From Papaver somniferum (lineage: Eukaryota > Streptophyta > Magnoliopsida > Ranunculales > Papaveraceae), in contig NC_039359.1 of assembly GCF_003573695.1 (NCBI RefSeq), forward strand, positions 188,998,813 to 189,062,812: a stretch of 64,000 nucleotides of DNA, read 5' to 3'. The notes beneath the pieces were generated by a model. The model ran no database searches, had not been told where the DNA came from, and worked only from the letters and a program-made list of their open reading frames with translations. This document shows, piece after piece, positions 24,401 to 35,136 of the stretch. The translations under genes were made by a program, and so were the position numbers. Position 1 is the first letter of the stretch; each line of letters starts with the position of its first letter.

Positions 24401-25615
24401 CTTAATATCTTGTTTCCCTAAAATTTATTATAAGATTGAACAATCAATTTATTCAATTTAGAATGTCATTTTTGATCACTACAATAACTACAAATAGTTC
24501 ACCAAACATACCTCAATTGCTTTTAAAGCTCAATTGGTTATAAACCATTGTACATTCTTTGCACGCCGACAAAGAAATCAGCAACCCCATTTCTCCTCAC
24601 ATCGATTGATCTCCCGCAATCTTTATTTCATTGGAAAATAAAAACTTGCTCAAGTAAGTGAATTTTCACCTGTCACAACCACTTACATGTGAGCATTTGA
24701 AACCATAAAATAAATAAGGTATGCACTACATAATTACTTTAAAATAAAATAAAACATAGCACTTCATGTTTTCTTAAGTTTCAAACAACGATTCAAAGTT
24801 ATATAGGTATAACATCATACATATAGTTATTACTTTTTACTAAGTATATTATCAAACACATATGATGCATTAATTTGATTTCTAACAATAATGTTCTTTT
24901 TCATTACCAAAACAAGAGTATGAAGAAATAAATAAATCCAAACAAATTTTTAATGTAATTTATTACATTTCTCTAATCTCAATTATCATGTCTTATATTT
25001 TGAACAAACATACACAATGATTTTGAAATCACTACATTTCTCAAACTAAAAATCCAAAAGAAAAACTTCAAATTGGGTTTGGAAGATTAGTTCCGTATCT
25101 ATAAATTTCAGTTTACACGAATCCAAATGATCTACACAAAGATTAGGAAAAACGTTCAATCAAGATTAAATTTCTGCCCGTCAGAATTTTTCAGATACAT
25201 TGTCAGTTTTCTAAAATACTTTAAAAATACTTTTCGGATTCCAAAAATTCTGAAATTTCACGGGGAGGATACTAATGATGTCTAATATACTCGGTTAAGA
25301 TTTCACGACCAAATTCATTTTCTTTAAATGGATGCATATAAAACTCTATAACATGTCAAAAACGTTCGTGTATGTTCAATAATATTTTTCTATGCTAAAA
25401 ATTCATGAAAAGATATCATCCATTTTACAATCCTAGTCCATAACATAAAATTAACTCTTGGCATTAGATTACCTAAAATCTCAAGCATCATTTTCAATCG
25501 TCAAAGAAAAATTATACCGATTATAATTCTATAAAACGAAATAAAACAATGATACTTATCGCGTTTCAGCAATCGTTCTCTTTTGATTTCTGTGGCAGAA
25601 TAAGCGTCTTAAAAT
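21475..25615 (-). other. Element C internal region, non-coding
   Basis: About 4.1 kb of very AT-rich sequence with stops in all frames. The part at 21770-22090, with repeated phrases such as tttgaacctac and gggatctcc, resembles the untranslated DNA 3' of RNase H in element D (53640-53720). No other feature is visible. Confidence 0.6.
22080..22245 (-). pseudogene. Vestigial copia RNase H C-terminus
   Basis: Minus-strand reading gives CDSTAAIATISNR, a stop, YNGRVDI, three stops, and finally DPLTKG. Copia RNase H ends with CDN-x-AAI, then YN-x-x-x-RHI, then DPLTK in that order and at about this spacing. It is the only recognisable pol trace in element C and shows that the element descends from a full copia element. 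Confidence 0.65.
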
Positions 25616-26191
25616 TGTTGGAACAATTGCTAAAAATAGCCTGAAAAACAAACAAAACCAAAAAAATAAGAATGTTATGGCTGAGTCACGACCAGGTCGC
25701 TCTCTTTAAGACGTTTCACGGCTCTGCCCAAGATTGTGCAAACAGTCCTTCCATGTCGCGTCGTCCCCAGGATAAAACAGTCGAGTAAATCTCTTTCACG
25801 ATCACTCTTACACTTTGAGAGTATGTGATACTTGTACACTTCTATTCTTGCTCAGAATCAAACTTGTCGAAAACAAATGATGAATACACACTTGTTTTCT
25901 TTCTCTCAAAAAATTCTTATTTTAGCTTTAGAACTCCAAAAAACATTAAAATGAAAACTCTCATTTCATTTCTCCAAAAAATCTGTTTTTGTTCTCAAGA
26001 GTTTCAAAAACATTTAATGAAAACTTTTATATACTTTAGTAAGAATCATTTACTCTTTAAAATGAAACGGTCAAGCAATTTATAACAAAAAATAAATTGC
26101 TTTTATGAAGATCATTAAAACTATTAAAAATAATTTTAATAAAAAGTAATAAATGGAAATACATTTTTGTTTTAAACATATATTTCCAACA
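25616..26191 (-). repeat. Element C right LTR (5' LTR)
   Basis: 576 bp, TGTTGGAAC to TTTCCAACA, direct copy of 20907-21466. The bases inside it (minus strand, attttaagacgc) are not an initiator-Met primer site; the primer tRNA is not identified. Confidence 0.9.
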
Positions 26192-26272
26192 GATTGGTTA
26201 ACCTATACCACATACAAAAGGAAACTTGGCAAACGTACAAAACCCAGCTGTGGTTGTTATCTAAATAATTAC

Positions 26273-26321
26273 CTGGAGACTTTCTTTCCTTTAACCGAGT
26301 AGTTTTAACCTCCAAGAAGCA
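26273..26321 (-). pseudogene. ILR1-like hydrolase, exon fragment 2 (3' part of the split exon)
   Basis: Reading left from the gypsy insertion point, the minus strand gives LLG, a frame break, then RLKERKS, ending CCAG before GTAATT at 26272 (splice donor). In ILR1-like proteins the metal-binding HACGHD motif is followed by LLGAAKLLKERK, so this is the continuation of fragment 1 at 40377-40442. It includes the left copy of the AAGCA target duplication (26317-26321). The intron that follows contains element C. Confidence 0.75.
26317..26321. repeat. Target site duplication of the gypsy element (left)
   Basis: AAGCA, identical to 40377-40381, immediately outside the LTRs. Confidence 0.9.
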
Positions 26322-27289
26322 TGTATACCTTTCATCATCCACCACGTGTACAGAAAGAGACACGTGGAAGGCATGCAAAACGAGATATCAAAACATGATA
26401 ACAAGCATCTTCTGAAGCATCTCATCAGAAGATGCCACCGGTCAGCAGATCTGACGGTCAGGGACAGAAGATCACAGAGATATGATGGCTTAGAGGAGCA
26501 CCAGATAATACCCCTTGGGTGTTAATACACCCAATCCCGAGGAAGATCCCAGATCAACGGCTGAGAGGAAGTTTGACTGACACAGATGTGACCAGACAAA
26601 GAGACACTTGCCTGACACGAGCAGACATCCATCTACCCGCATTAAATACCAAAGAGATATACACGTGTCAATCAGCTCGTGGAAGAGGCGAGGATAACCC
26701 TTCGTATTCAAGCTTAGGCCGCAGCATATGCCGAAGACCTCTGCGTAATGGGCACAAAGCACAAGAAGATAAGATTACAACGACACCTCAGAAGTAGGAC
26801 CCACGTTCCAACCCTATAAATACCCCTCTCCACTAAGAGAGAAGGCGTCGACCAATCCAGAGCAATTATAGGAGAATATAAGAGAGAGAAATAGGAAGAG
26901 TAAGTAATCCCCCTACTTCCGCAGACCTATGTATACTCTAAAGTCATTCGACTATCTTTGTAATCATTCAATACATAGTGAAACACCAGCCCCGTGGATG
27001 TAGGCCTTAGTGCCGAACCACGTAAATCTTTGTCTTATTTACATTTCAGCACTTTACATTCAGCGTTGAACTTCATGTGCTTTACATTTATACTTGATTC
27101 TCTGTTTATTCCTTTATACGAACATTATTTATGATAATATTCGACTAGACAATGACAAGCTCGAAGGCTTTGAGTCGATGAATCGATATAATCATCCTCT
27201 TTACACATACGACGCACAATTTTAGAATTAGAATGTATGCGAATTTTGTTTGTGAACACGTGGATGGCTTCGTGATTTATGTGTTCACA
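26322..27289 (+). repeat. Element B 5' LTR
   Basis: Starts TGTATACC, ends TTCACA. Contains a TATA box at 26815-26822. Matches 39421-40376 except for scattered substitutions and a short insertion after 26406. Confidence 0.93.
26815..26822 (+). promoter_or_regulatory. TATA box of the 5' LTR promoter
   Basis: CCCTATAAATACCCC, the same in the 3' LTR at 39902. It would start the genomic RNA about 30 bp downstream, near 26850. Confidence 0.7.
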
Positions 27290-27292
27290 ATC

Positions 27293-27310
27293 TGGCGCTA
27301 GAAACAGGGA
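27293..27310 (+). other. Primer-binding site of element B
   Basis: TGGCGCTAGAAACAGGGA starts three bases after the LTR. The TGGCGC start is the type used by many plant gypsy elements; I did not assign the tRNA. Confidence 0.7.
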
Positions 27311-27869
27311 CTTTGTCCTGGTAAAAGATTTATCTTATCCTGTGATTTCACCTTAAACGCGCATTATGGTTGTGCCCTATTCTGGGTTCAGCGTGCTTTC
27401 AAAACCTTTTTTATTCTGGGTTCATGGTCTTCATTTTCACAAACACCATTTCAAAGCAGACAAATCCACGGCTATCTATCACAGATTTCCACGTGAGGCG
27501 TTTTTCTTTTAAAACTAAGACTTATTAATCCAGATTCATGAGTTATCGCTACGGATCTACCTTTTCAAGAGTTTTCCTTTTCAAAAATAGTCTGAAAACA
27601 AGGTCCATGATTGTTTATTAGAGGATTTGTATTGCGAAAACTAGACCGATGGAGTCTTTATGTTTCCCTTTTATTAAGGCCCTTGGGCAGCTCATTTCCT
27701 TTTATTCCACAAATTTTGCGGATACGAATGGCACTAACCCGATCCTCGTGGATATCTTTGGTTCTCTTTATTTATTCCCCTATGCATAAAAGGACTAAAA
27801 ATGGAAAAGATACTAGAGGCAGGAAAAACCAAAGCCTCATCAAAGGAGACACCGAGGATTACCCCGGTC
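27311..27869 (+). other. Element B untranslated leader
   Basis: About 560 bp between primer site and gag. A 97-aa ORF at 27611 is not related to known proteins and is probably fortuitous. The likely ancestral gag start (MTRSK) is at 27870, but a stop at 27885 closes it. Confidence 0.55.
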
Positions 27870-27947
27870 ATGACCCGAAGCAAGTAGAAAGGAGACAAAG
27901 CTAAAACAGCTACTCAAAGGCAGGATGCTGCGGAAATCTCCTCACTT

Positions 27948-30533
27948 ATGAACACTAACTCCATTGCAGCCGCGGCTCTCAAAGCAGCAGCCACAAAGAA
28001 CAACGCAACTGTTGCGGCCCTCCAGGCTACAGAATCTAACAAGACTTTGGTTTCAAACCAAATCCATCAAAAAAGAGAAGGGTTGGCAGAATCTATGACA
28101 CATCAGCCCGCACATCCACCAGTCTTCGGAATGCCGTCAACCAACGGTCAAAATCAAACCATACCAGTGGTTTTAGTACCGCGGGTGGAAGCTCAATCGG
28201 GGGGACCAAACTTGGAGATACCAACAATTGAAGTTGATCCTCTACCACCCTTAATACACACAGTAGACGAAGGGGGAACTATGTCCGTAGGGGTACAAGC
28301 CGGAACTCCCAATCAGGGATCAAACCAGTCCCACCGACTGATGGTAGAGCTCGAAGAATTGAAAAAGAGCCAGCAGGTCTACGCAGATGCCGTAGCTCTT
28401 CTGGTCAGGGAGAACCAAGACTTGAAAGATAGGATTGCCCAAAGCACGAAGACTAGCCAACAACTGGACGAAGCAAATTCTAAGGCACCAGAGCCTAATC
28501 GAGACCAAAGAATCATCCGAGCAAACGCCGCTAGGGGAAGTAGTGCATCCGATCCGGAATATGCCGCCAAAGACTTAGACTATTATGATAGTGAAGTTCG
28601 AAGAAAGAAACGCTCAACTGAGCATGAGAACGTGGGACATTACCGCACAATGGAAGAGCTGCGTGATGAAATGATGGCTGAGACCAGGCAGTTAAAATCC
28701 AGACAAGATGGAGGAAGGTTTGAAGAGGTGATGAAAGAAGCTAACTCCACGCCCCTAACTCATCGCATGGAAAATACCCCCATTCCGTTAAAGTGCCCTG
28801 TTCCAACTTTTGAATGCTATGACGGATCCAGTGATCCCGCAGCACATATCCGGTATTATAATCATATCTTAGACCGATGGAGTCAAAACGACGCCGTCCT
28901 CTGTAGGTATTTCCCATCAAGTCTGAAGGGATCGGCTTTGTCTTGGTTTGACAACCTGCCACCTGATTCCATCAACTCCTACGATCAACTCGCAGAGAAA
29001 TTCTTGAGAACCTACATGTACAACAAAGCAATCAACACCGGAATGGATAAACTTTTTTCTCTGTCAAAAGGTTACAAGGAGAACACGAGGGAATACACCA
29101 ACAGATGGCACAAGATCTGCCAAGCCATAGGGAGTGTGGATCCCGTAGTAAGCATAAACTGCTACAAGTGGGGATTAGACCGAATGAGTCCACTATTTGT
29201 TGAGATCCACGGAAGCGTACCTAAGACAGAAGAAGATCTTCGAATAACTATTGAGAAGTATGCTCGTCTTGAAGAAATCCAGCGTGATAACCCGAGGGCA
29301 GAAACGCAGAGGTCTCACCGTACCAATTTCGCAGAACAAACCAGCGGGGCTAAAAGAAATAGCTCAGTGGAACGACCGCACGAAGATAGGAAGGAACGAA
29401 GAGATGAACGACGAAAAGACGATCGAAAATTCGAAGATCAGGTTTACACGAAGCTCAATGCTAGCCACGCTCGGATCTTGCGAGAGATCAAAGGAAGGGA
29501 AAATTTGGAGTGGCCGTGGTCTAAGGGAAAACAGCCCCCAAGGACCGAGAAGTCTAAAGATTACTGTGAGTATCATTGCTTCAAAGGACACCAGACCGAG
29601 AAATGCAAAAACCTCAAAATAATGATCCAAAAATTGATTGATGCTGGCGAACTCAAGCAATACATACGAAAGGAAGTCACCGAGGACAGATCCGAAAGAA
29701 CCAAGCAAGTCCAACTTCCAGAGGGAAACCGCACAATCAACACCATCTCGTGTTCCGAAGCCGCAGGGCCCTCACTTACAACGCAGATAGGAAAGAGGCT
29801 ACGAAAGCAATTCGAAGACCATTGCGAATTATATAAGATTGATGGCGTAGAGGTGGACGAGCACGAAGAGTGGATGGACGCACCTATCATCTTCGATACT
29901 GAAGATATCGAAGAAGATATGGAAGACCATAACGATCCCTTTGTCCTCACACTACCAGTGGCCGGATGTAACCTCAAAAAGATCCTCATCGACGGATGGA
30001 GCTCAGTGAACGTTCTATTCTACGACGCCTTCAAACGGATGAAGATCCATGATGAACAGCTGATGACCTCTTATTACACCATCTACGGGTTCAATGGAGC
30101 ACCCACAAAGCCATTGGGAGACATCGTGTTGCAGGTGAACGCCGGGACCATGAAAGTAGAAACACGATTCAGCGTGGTAGATGCCCCATCCCCCTATAAT
30201 GCCATTATTGGACGAAAGTGGGTACATAAACTCAAGGGAGTGGCAGCAACTTACTACCAATATCTCAGGTTCCCTACACCCGAGGGAGTAATGGAAATCA
30301 AGGGAGATCGGGTCTCTGCAAAAGAGTGCCAGGCCACTCAGGATCGTATCAACAACGAACAGGAAGAGCAACGAAAAACCCGAAGGATCAAAAATAAAGA
30401 AGCTGCGAAAGAAAAGGCCATATACCTGTTCCTCAAGAAAACCGCAGGGAAGGGCTTGACAAAAGATGATAATGTCCTTAACACAGAGGCAAGTACTTCA
30501 GCAGCCAACGAAGGACAGAAACATATCAAATAG
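27948..30533 (+). CDS. gag-pro: Gag-protease polyprotein of the Tat-type gypsy element
   Basis: Gag packages the element RNA into virus-like particles in the cytoplasm; protease cuts the polyprotein. The frame is open for 861 codons from 27948. Its first in-frame methionine may be internal, because the same frame extends up to a stop at 27885 preceded by a better start at 27870. Residues 1-170 are low-complexity, with a coiled-coil-like patch. Residues about 280-445 form the retrotransposon Gag domain (VPTFECYDGSSDPAAH, LKGSALSWF, EKFLRTYM). A zinc-binding block CEYHCFKGHQTEKC lies near 535-552. The protease loop near 680 reads LIDGWSSVNVLF, where the family has a glycine in place of W; IIGRKWVH follows. 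A stop at 30531 separates it from RT in the same frame. Confidence 0.9.
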   Translation: MNTNSIAAAALKAAATKNNATVAALQATESNKTLVSNQIHQKREGLAESMTHQPAHPPVFGMPSTNGQNQTIPVVLVPRVEAQSGGPNLEIPTIEVDPLPPLIHTVDEGGTMSVGVQAGTPNQGSNQSHRLMVELEELKKSQQVYADAVALLVRENQDLKDRIAQSTKTSQQLDEANSKAPEPNRDQRIIRANAARGSSASDPEYAAKDLDYYDSEVRRKKRSTEHENVGHYRTMEELRDEMMAETRQLKSRQDGGRFEEVMKEANSTPLTHRMENTPIPLKCPVPTFECYDGSSDPAAHIRYYNHILDRWSQNDAVLCRYFPSSLKGSALSWFDNLPPDSINSYDQLAEKFLRTYMYNKAINTGMDKLFSLSKGYKENTREYTNRWHKICQAIGSVDPVVSINCYKWGLDRMSPLFVEIHGSVPKTEEDLRITIEKYARLEEIQRDNPRAETQRSHRTNFAEQTSGAKRNSSVERPHEDRKERRDERRKDDRKFEDQVYTKLNASHARILREIKGRENLEWPWSKGKQPPRTEKSKDYCEYHCFKGHQTEKCKNLKIMIQKLIDAGELKQYIRKEVTEDRSERTKQVQLPEGNRTINTISCSEAAGPSLTTQIGKRLRKQFEDHCELYKIDGVEVDEHEEWMDAPIIFDTEDIEEDMEDHNDPFVLTLPVAGCNLKKILIDGWSSVNVLFYDAFKRMKIHDEQLMTSYYTIYGFNGAPTKPLGDIVLQVNAGTMKVETRFSVVDAPSPYNAIIGRKWVHKLKGVAATYYQYLRFPTPEGVMEIKGDRVSAKECQATQDRINNEQEEQRKTRRIKNKEAAKEKAIYLFLKKTAGKGLTKDDNVLNTEASTSAANEGQKHIK

Positions 30534-31757
30534 CAATTAAAGAATGTCCCAGTCCTTGGGGACCCGAAGCCGGTGTTCACACCAGTGGAGCCCGTAAAAG
30601 AAATCAACATAGGAACGAAAGAAAACCCGAAGATGATCAAAGTAGGGACCATAATGGACGAAAAAAGAGAAGATTCCTTAACAAAATTACTTAAAGAATA
30701 CGCAGATGTATTCTCCTGGAAGTTAGGAGACATGCCGGGGATTGATCCAAAAATAATCCAACACGAGCTGCGCATCAAACCAGGCACGCCACCTTTCAGG
30801 CAGAAAATAAGAAAAGTTGCACCAGAGTATCATAAGGCAGTAGAAAAAGAACTTCGAAAACTACTAGAAGCAGGCTTCAGCAAGGAAGTCAAATACCCTA
30901 CATGGATCTCCAACATGGTCGTCGTTCCTAAGAAAAATGGAGGGGTTAGGATATGCATCGACTTTACTAACCTCAACAAGGCATGTCCAAAAGACATCTA
31001 TCCCCTACCGAGCATAGATCAACTGGTTCAAGCAGTGGAAGGGTAAGAAGAGCTGTCATTCATGGACGGATATTCTGGTTACAACCAAGTAGCCCTGGCA
31101 GAAGAAGATCAACTACACACAACATTCTACACCCTGCATGGCCTTTATTGCTACACTAGAATGCGCTTTGGACTTCGAAACGCAGGGGCAACCTACCAGA
31201 GAATGGTCGATGCTATCTTCAGGCCATGGATTGGTAGTACCCTAGAAGTCTACGTTGATGACATGCTCGTCAAAAGTAGGCTGCGGAAAGATCACCACGA
31301 GGACCTGCGAGATATTTTCGAATCAATGAGGAAACATCACATGAAAGTAAATCCAGAAAAATGCACCTTCGGTGTCACCTCAGGGAAATTCCTCGGATAT
31401 CTGGTAACAAAAAGGGGTATTGAGGTAGACCCCGCGAAGATTCAGGCCATAGTGGAAATGACATCTCCGAAGAATTTAAAAGAAGTGCAAAAGCTCAATG
31501 GGTCCTTAGCGTACTTGGGCAGATTTATTGCCCGATCCTCGGACAAATGCAAACATTTTTTCAATATTCTCAAAAAAGGGAGTAAGTTTGAATGGACCGC
31601 AGAATGCGAAGAAGCCTTCCAAAGAATCAAGGAATACCTGGCTTCAATTCCAATCCTGCAGAAGCCTGATCCTGATGAGGTTTTGGCATTGTACATAGCA
31701 GCGACAGAAGATGCAGTTAGCGCAGTGTTGGTCAAAACCAATACGAAGATAGAATAG
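30534..31757 (+). pseudogene. pol: Reverse transcriptase and start of RNase H of element B
   Basis: RT copies the element RNA into DNA. The frame is the same as gag-protease but is cut by stops at 30531, 31044 and 31755. Landmarks in order: WISNMVVVPKKNGGVRICID, LPSIDQLV, FMDGYSGYNQ, MRFGLRNAGATYQRMVD, the catalytic YVDDMLVKS at about 31250-31275, FLGYLVTKRG, and LAYLGRFI at the connection domain. FEWTAECEEAFQRIKE opens RNase H. All catalytic residues are in place; damage is limited to nonsense codons. Two long open pieces remain (30573-31046 and 31062-31757). Confidence 0.9.
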
Positions 31758-32060
31758 CCTATCTATTATATCAGCAAGACCCTCAATTCCGCGGAAAGTA
31801 ATTACACGAAGATAGAACAACTCATCCTGGCATTAGTATGGGCTACTCAAAAGCTGAGAACCTATTTCCTAACTCACTTCATCCGCGTCCCATGCAAAGC
31901 ACCACTGGAAGCAGTCCTCAAAAGCGCGGGAAAAGTAGGTAGAATAGCCAAGTGGAACACCCACCTGGACCAATTCAACATCATTCATGAAATTCAACAT
32001 TCCCAAAAATCCCAAGTATTGGCGAATTTCTTAGCAGACCTCCCCCTGGACAACATGAAG
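31758..32060 (+). pseudogene. First RNase H domain of element B (C-terminal part)
   Basis: Continues in the RT frame after the stop at 31755: IYYISKTLN, then ESNYTKIEQLILALVWA, then VLANFLADLP near 32030. That is the usual gypsy RNase H course, with the E of YTKIE and the final D of LAD. A frame change occurs after about 32060, so the next domain is read in a different frame. Confidence 0.8.
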
Positions 32061-32099
32061 AGATTAGGGGAATACCAGAAGCCGACGAGGAAAGCAAGG

Positions 32100-32600
32100 A
32101 TCCAGTTGATGTCCTCGAACCCGCGAGTCAAAGACAATGGGAAGTCTTTGTTGATGGTTCCAAAAATAAGGAAGGGGTAGGAATAGGCATTGTCATCACC
32201 ACCCCAACTAGAGAAAGGATCATACAGGCACTCAGGTTAGAATTCAAAGAACATACGAACAACATCGTCGAATACGAGGCAGTCGTACATGCCCTCCGCT
32301 TGATAATAGAGATGGGGTAACTGATGTAAGACTGACAAGTGATTCGCAAATTGTCATACGACAAATAGGGCTCGAATACAATGTGTACGATGACACCCTC
32401 TCATCTTACATGGCCTTGGTCCAAACATTGGCATCACAAATTCCGAACATCAAGTTCCGGCACTTATGCAGAAGGGATCTCAGGCACGCGGATGCCCTAG
32501 CATGTATATCATCCATGCTGAAGGACAAGAGTATCGAAGCTATCAAAATAACAAGGGTATACGAGCCTTCGATTGCATCACAATTTTCCTTTGCTACAAA
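32100..32600 (+). pseudogene. Second (archaeal-like) RNase H domain of element B
   Basis: Reads EVFVDGSKNKEGVGIGIV (first Asp), then NNIVEYEAVVHAL (Glu), a one-base frame break near 32319, then TSDSQIVIRQIG (Asp) and RRDLRHADALA (last Asp). This DG-S...EYEA...DSQ...ADALA series is a complete second RNase H with all four acidic residues. It lies between the normal RNase H and integrase. Such a duplicated RNase H is a hallmark of Tat-lineage gypsy elements. The downstream open frame 32383-32901 carries its second half and the linker to integrase. Confidence 0.85.
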
Positions 32601-32901
32601 TCAAGATACAGTGGAAGAAAATATCGAAGATCAGGTGGGAGAAGACATCCGTGACGATTTTGACAAAGAAGATATCCTGTCAAGAGCAAATAAAGACGAA
32701 GATTTCAACAACGAAGATGATTGGAGAATGATGATCCATGCATTTCTCAAGGATGGAACCTTACCCGCGGATCATAAACAATCCAGGAAAATACTCTCCA
32801 AAGTAGGAAGATATGATCTTCGGGATGGGGTCCTGTACAGAAATCTTTCCTCGGACCGTTATTACGTTGCTTATCCAGGAAAGAGGGGCATCGAATTCTA
32901 A

Positions 32902-33956
32902 ACGACATCCATTATGGTGACGCAGGGAATCATAGCGGCATGAGATCACTAGCCGACAAAGCAAAAATGCAAGGATATTACTGGCCCACAATGATACAAG
33001 ATGTTGCAAGAATGTCCCGACGATGTGAAGAATGTCAGCGTTTCGCCAAAAAGATACACGCACCAGCAACAACGTTGAATTATGTGGATAGTCCGTGGCC
33101 ATTTGCAAAATGGGGAATAGATATCGTTGGGCCTTTCATCGAAGGATCAGGGAAAAGACGATTTTTGATAGTAGCCACGGACTACTTCAGTAAATGGGTG
33201 GAAGCCAAAGCCTTAGCCGGGATCAGAGACGTGGACGTGTTTACTTTCATATTCCAAAACATTATTTGCAGGTTCGGCATACCAGCGGAAATCGTGTCCG
33301 ATAATGGTAAAAAATTACAGGGGAAAAACATAGACATGCTCTTCGACACTTTCAAAATAAGGAAAAACAAGTCCATCCCCATATACCCTCAAAGCAACGG
33401 ACAAGCGGAAGCTACTAACAAGACCCTCGCCCTTATCCTCAAAAAGCAATTAGACGAACACAAGGGGCGATGGTGTGAACAACTACACAATGTATTATGG
33501 GAATACAGGACAACAGGAAGATCTTCCACTGGGGAGTCCCCATTTCTCCTCACTTATGGAGCTGAAGCAGTCATCCCAACAGAGATCCTCATGCCAACCA
33601 CAAAGACCGAAGCATGTGAGAAAAATCTCACAACAGACATGAAGTTAGAGAGACTGGACGACCTGGAAGAAAGGAGGGAAGCATCATTGCAAAAGATGGA
33701 AAATTATCAACGAAGATTAGCGAGAGAGTACAACAAAAAGGTTAAGTTTCGAAATTTTGTAGAAGGGCAGTATGTACTAAGAAAAATATCGCAGTATCAA
33801 CGGGAGAAGAAATGGGGAAAGTTATCACCTACATGGGGAGGACCTTTTATATTACACGACATTGCGGGAAACAGTTCCTACTATATTCGCAATCTGAAAG
33901 GCGAGGTCCTCCGGCACCCTTGGAATGCTAAATGGCTCAAACCATACTACCCATAG
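32902..33956 (+). pseudogene. Integrase of element B
   Basis: Integrase inserts the DNA copy into the host chromosome. The N-terminal zinc domain starts in the break between frames (H-x3-H around 32909-32935), with CEECQRF near 33025. The catalytic core has WGIDIVGPF (Asp), VSDNGKK (Asp) and SNGQAEATNK (Glu) in order at the right spacing. The C-terminal part includes SPFLLTYGAEAVIP, then an SH3-like segment with KLSPTWGGPFI and WNAKWLKPYYP at the end. From 32940 to the stop at 33956 the frame is intact (338 aa); only the N-terminal zinc domain is separated by a frameshift near 32901. No chromodomain is present. Confidence 0.92.
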
Positions 33957-34657
33957 GAGCAGCGCAGCTTTGCATATACGTGAAGAATACCATAAGAAGA
34001 AGGCAGCGTAACCGCTTTACATGTTTCTATCTATGGACTAGGAGTAGCAGGCCTCAACCTATCAATCAAACAAACTTTTTTGGAAATCTTCAAGCAAACG
34101 AAATGGTCAAAAGGCCCGCTGGGTGAACGCATGTACATTACAAAATAAATTAACAATATTGGGGAAAGTAGTTAATCTACAATCTCTCAGGGATCCCCTA
34201 TCAGTGTCTATGAGTGCAAGACCAGGGGGAAGGCACCCAGCAGAAAGAGATACCCAACCAATTTTAAGGCAGCGGGTCGACGGAATGGGTGCATGTAAAT
34301 ACTTCAAATAAGCATCCCATATCCTAGAACGCTGCCTCGGCCCCCACCGTTTGGGAATCCTCTCGCCCAGGATTCGCCAGCGGGGTGACAGGTCTCAAGA
34401 CGATCACGAAGGTATTTACCCTCGGTGTCGCACCCAAACACTCTCAACTTTTTACAAAGTAAGTTATTTCTAGTTTAACACTTCACAATACTTAAAATAA
34501 AGATGAATTGATAAAGCAGGTATGCCAAAAGGATGATCCATTTCATAAAGAGTTGATTACAAGTTCAGTAAATAAGATAAAGCAGGAAACACATCAAAAA
34601 ATGATCCGAAATTATATAATCAACAAGGATCAACTTTCTATGACTAATAAAATAAAT
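33957..34657. other. Non-coding stretch between pol and the antisense gene
   Basis: About 700 bp where the plus-strand pol and the minus-strand accessory gene converge. It includes a C/G-richer block at 34320-34440. Small ORFs here are not convincing. Polyadenylation signals for both units would be expected in this interval. Confidence 0.5.
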
Positions 34658-35064
34658 CTACTTGGACGATACAGCTCCATCAACAGGGTTGTCTCTGCGA
34701 GATAAAGGTACACTACCACCTGAAGAAGGCCCAGAAGAACCAGGCAAGGGCGCGGGAAGGGGACGACGCGGATAATTCTTGACAAGACCATGTTCGACTT
34801 TAAGATCAAGTTCAATCTTATCTAGGACTTTGTTGGTCTCTTCAGCCAACTGACATCGAGCTTTATAAGTGATAACAACGGTCCGCTGGTTGTCCTGAGA
34901 CAACAATGCAGATAGGCGTTCCGCCTCTTTGGAGGCAATATCCGCTGCTTCCTCACGAGACGCGGCCAACCCTTTGAAATAGTTGGCTTGTCCTTCCTGC
35001 TGCACTAAGGCAGATTGAGTTTTTTTAAGCTCATCATTTGCTGCGTGAAGTTGTCCCTCGAGTG
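34658..35064 (-). CDS. Antisense accessory gene of element B, exon 6 (C-terminus)
   Basis: On the minus strand TTTTCAG precedes CACTCGAGGG at 35064, a clear splice acceptor. The exon reads ALEGQLHAANDELKKTQSAL..., a heptad-like coiled coil with many Ala/Glu/Lys. It ends with a Pro/Gly/Ser-rich tail (RRPLPAPLPGSSGPSSGG) and the natural stop at 34658. It continues the coiled coil of exon 5. Confidence 0.75.
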
Positions 35065-35136
35065 CTGAAAACAAGAAATACCAAGGGGTTAAAACGAAGA
35101 AATAACAGAATCACACTCGATAAAACGAGGTTATAC

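Larger units (their letters stand above)
20907..26191 (-). mobile_element. Degenerate copia LTR retrotransposon (element C)
   Basis: Two direct LTRs (20907-21466 and 25616-26191), both starting TGTTGGAAC and ending TTTCCAACA, enclose 4.15 kb of AT-rich DNA. A purine tract (minus strand GTGGGGGAT) adjoins the left LTR, so the element runs right to left. No ORF of size survives; only an RNase H trace (22080-22245) shows that it once had copia pol. It sits in an intron of the ILR1-like gene. The five bases outside each LTR (tgtga and gattg) do not match, so either the target duplication has decayed or the ends come from recombination. Confidence 0.8.

Noticed and set aside
25825..26085. 86-codon frame in the right LTR of element C, partly mirrored in the left LTR
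   Set aside because: Lies wholly in the LTR, is AT-rich and is broken in the sister LTR.
29251..30787. Several 100-150-codon frames on both strands inside the gypsy gag-pol
   Set aside because: Shadows of the long gag-protease and RT frames, without motifs of their own.
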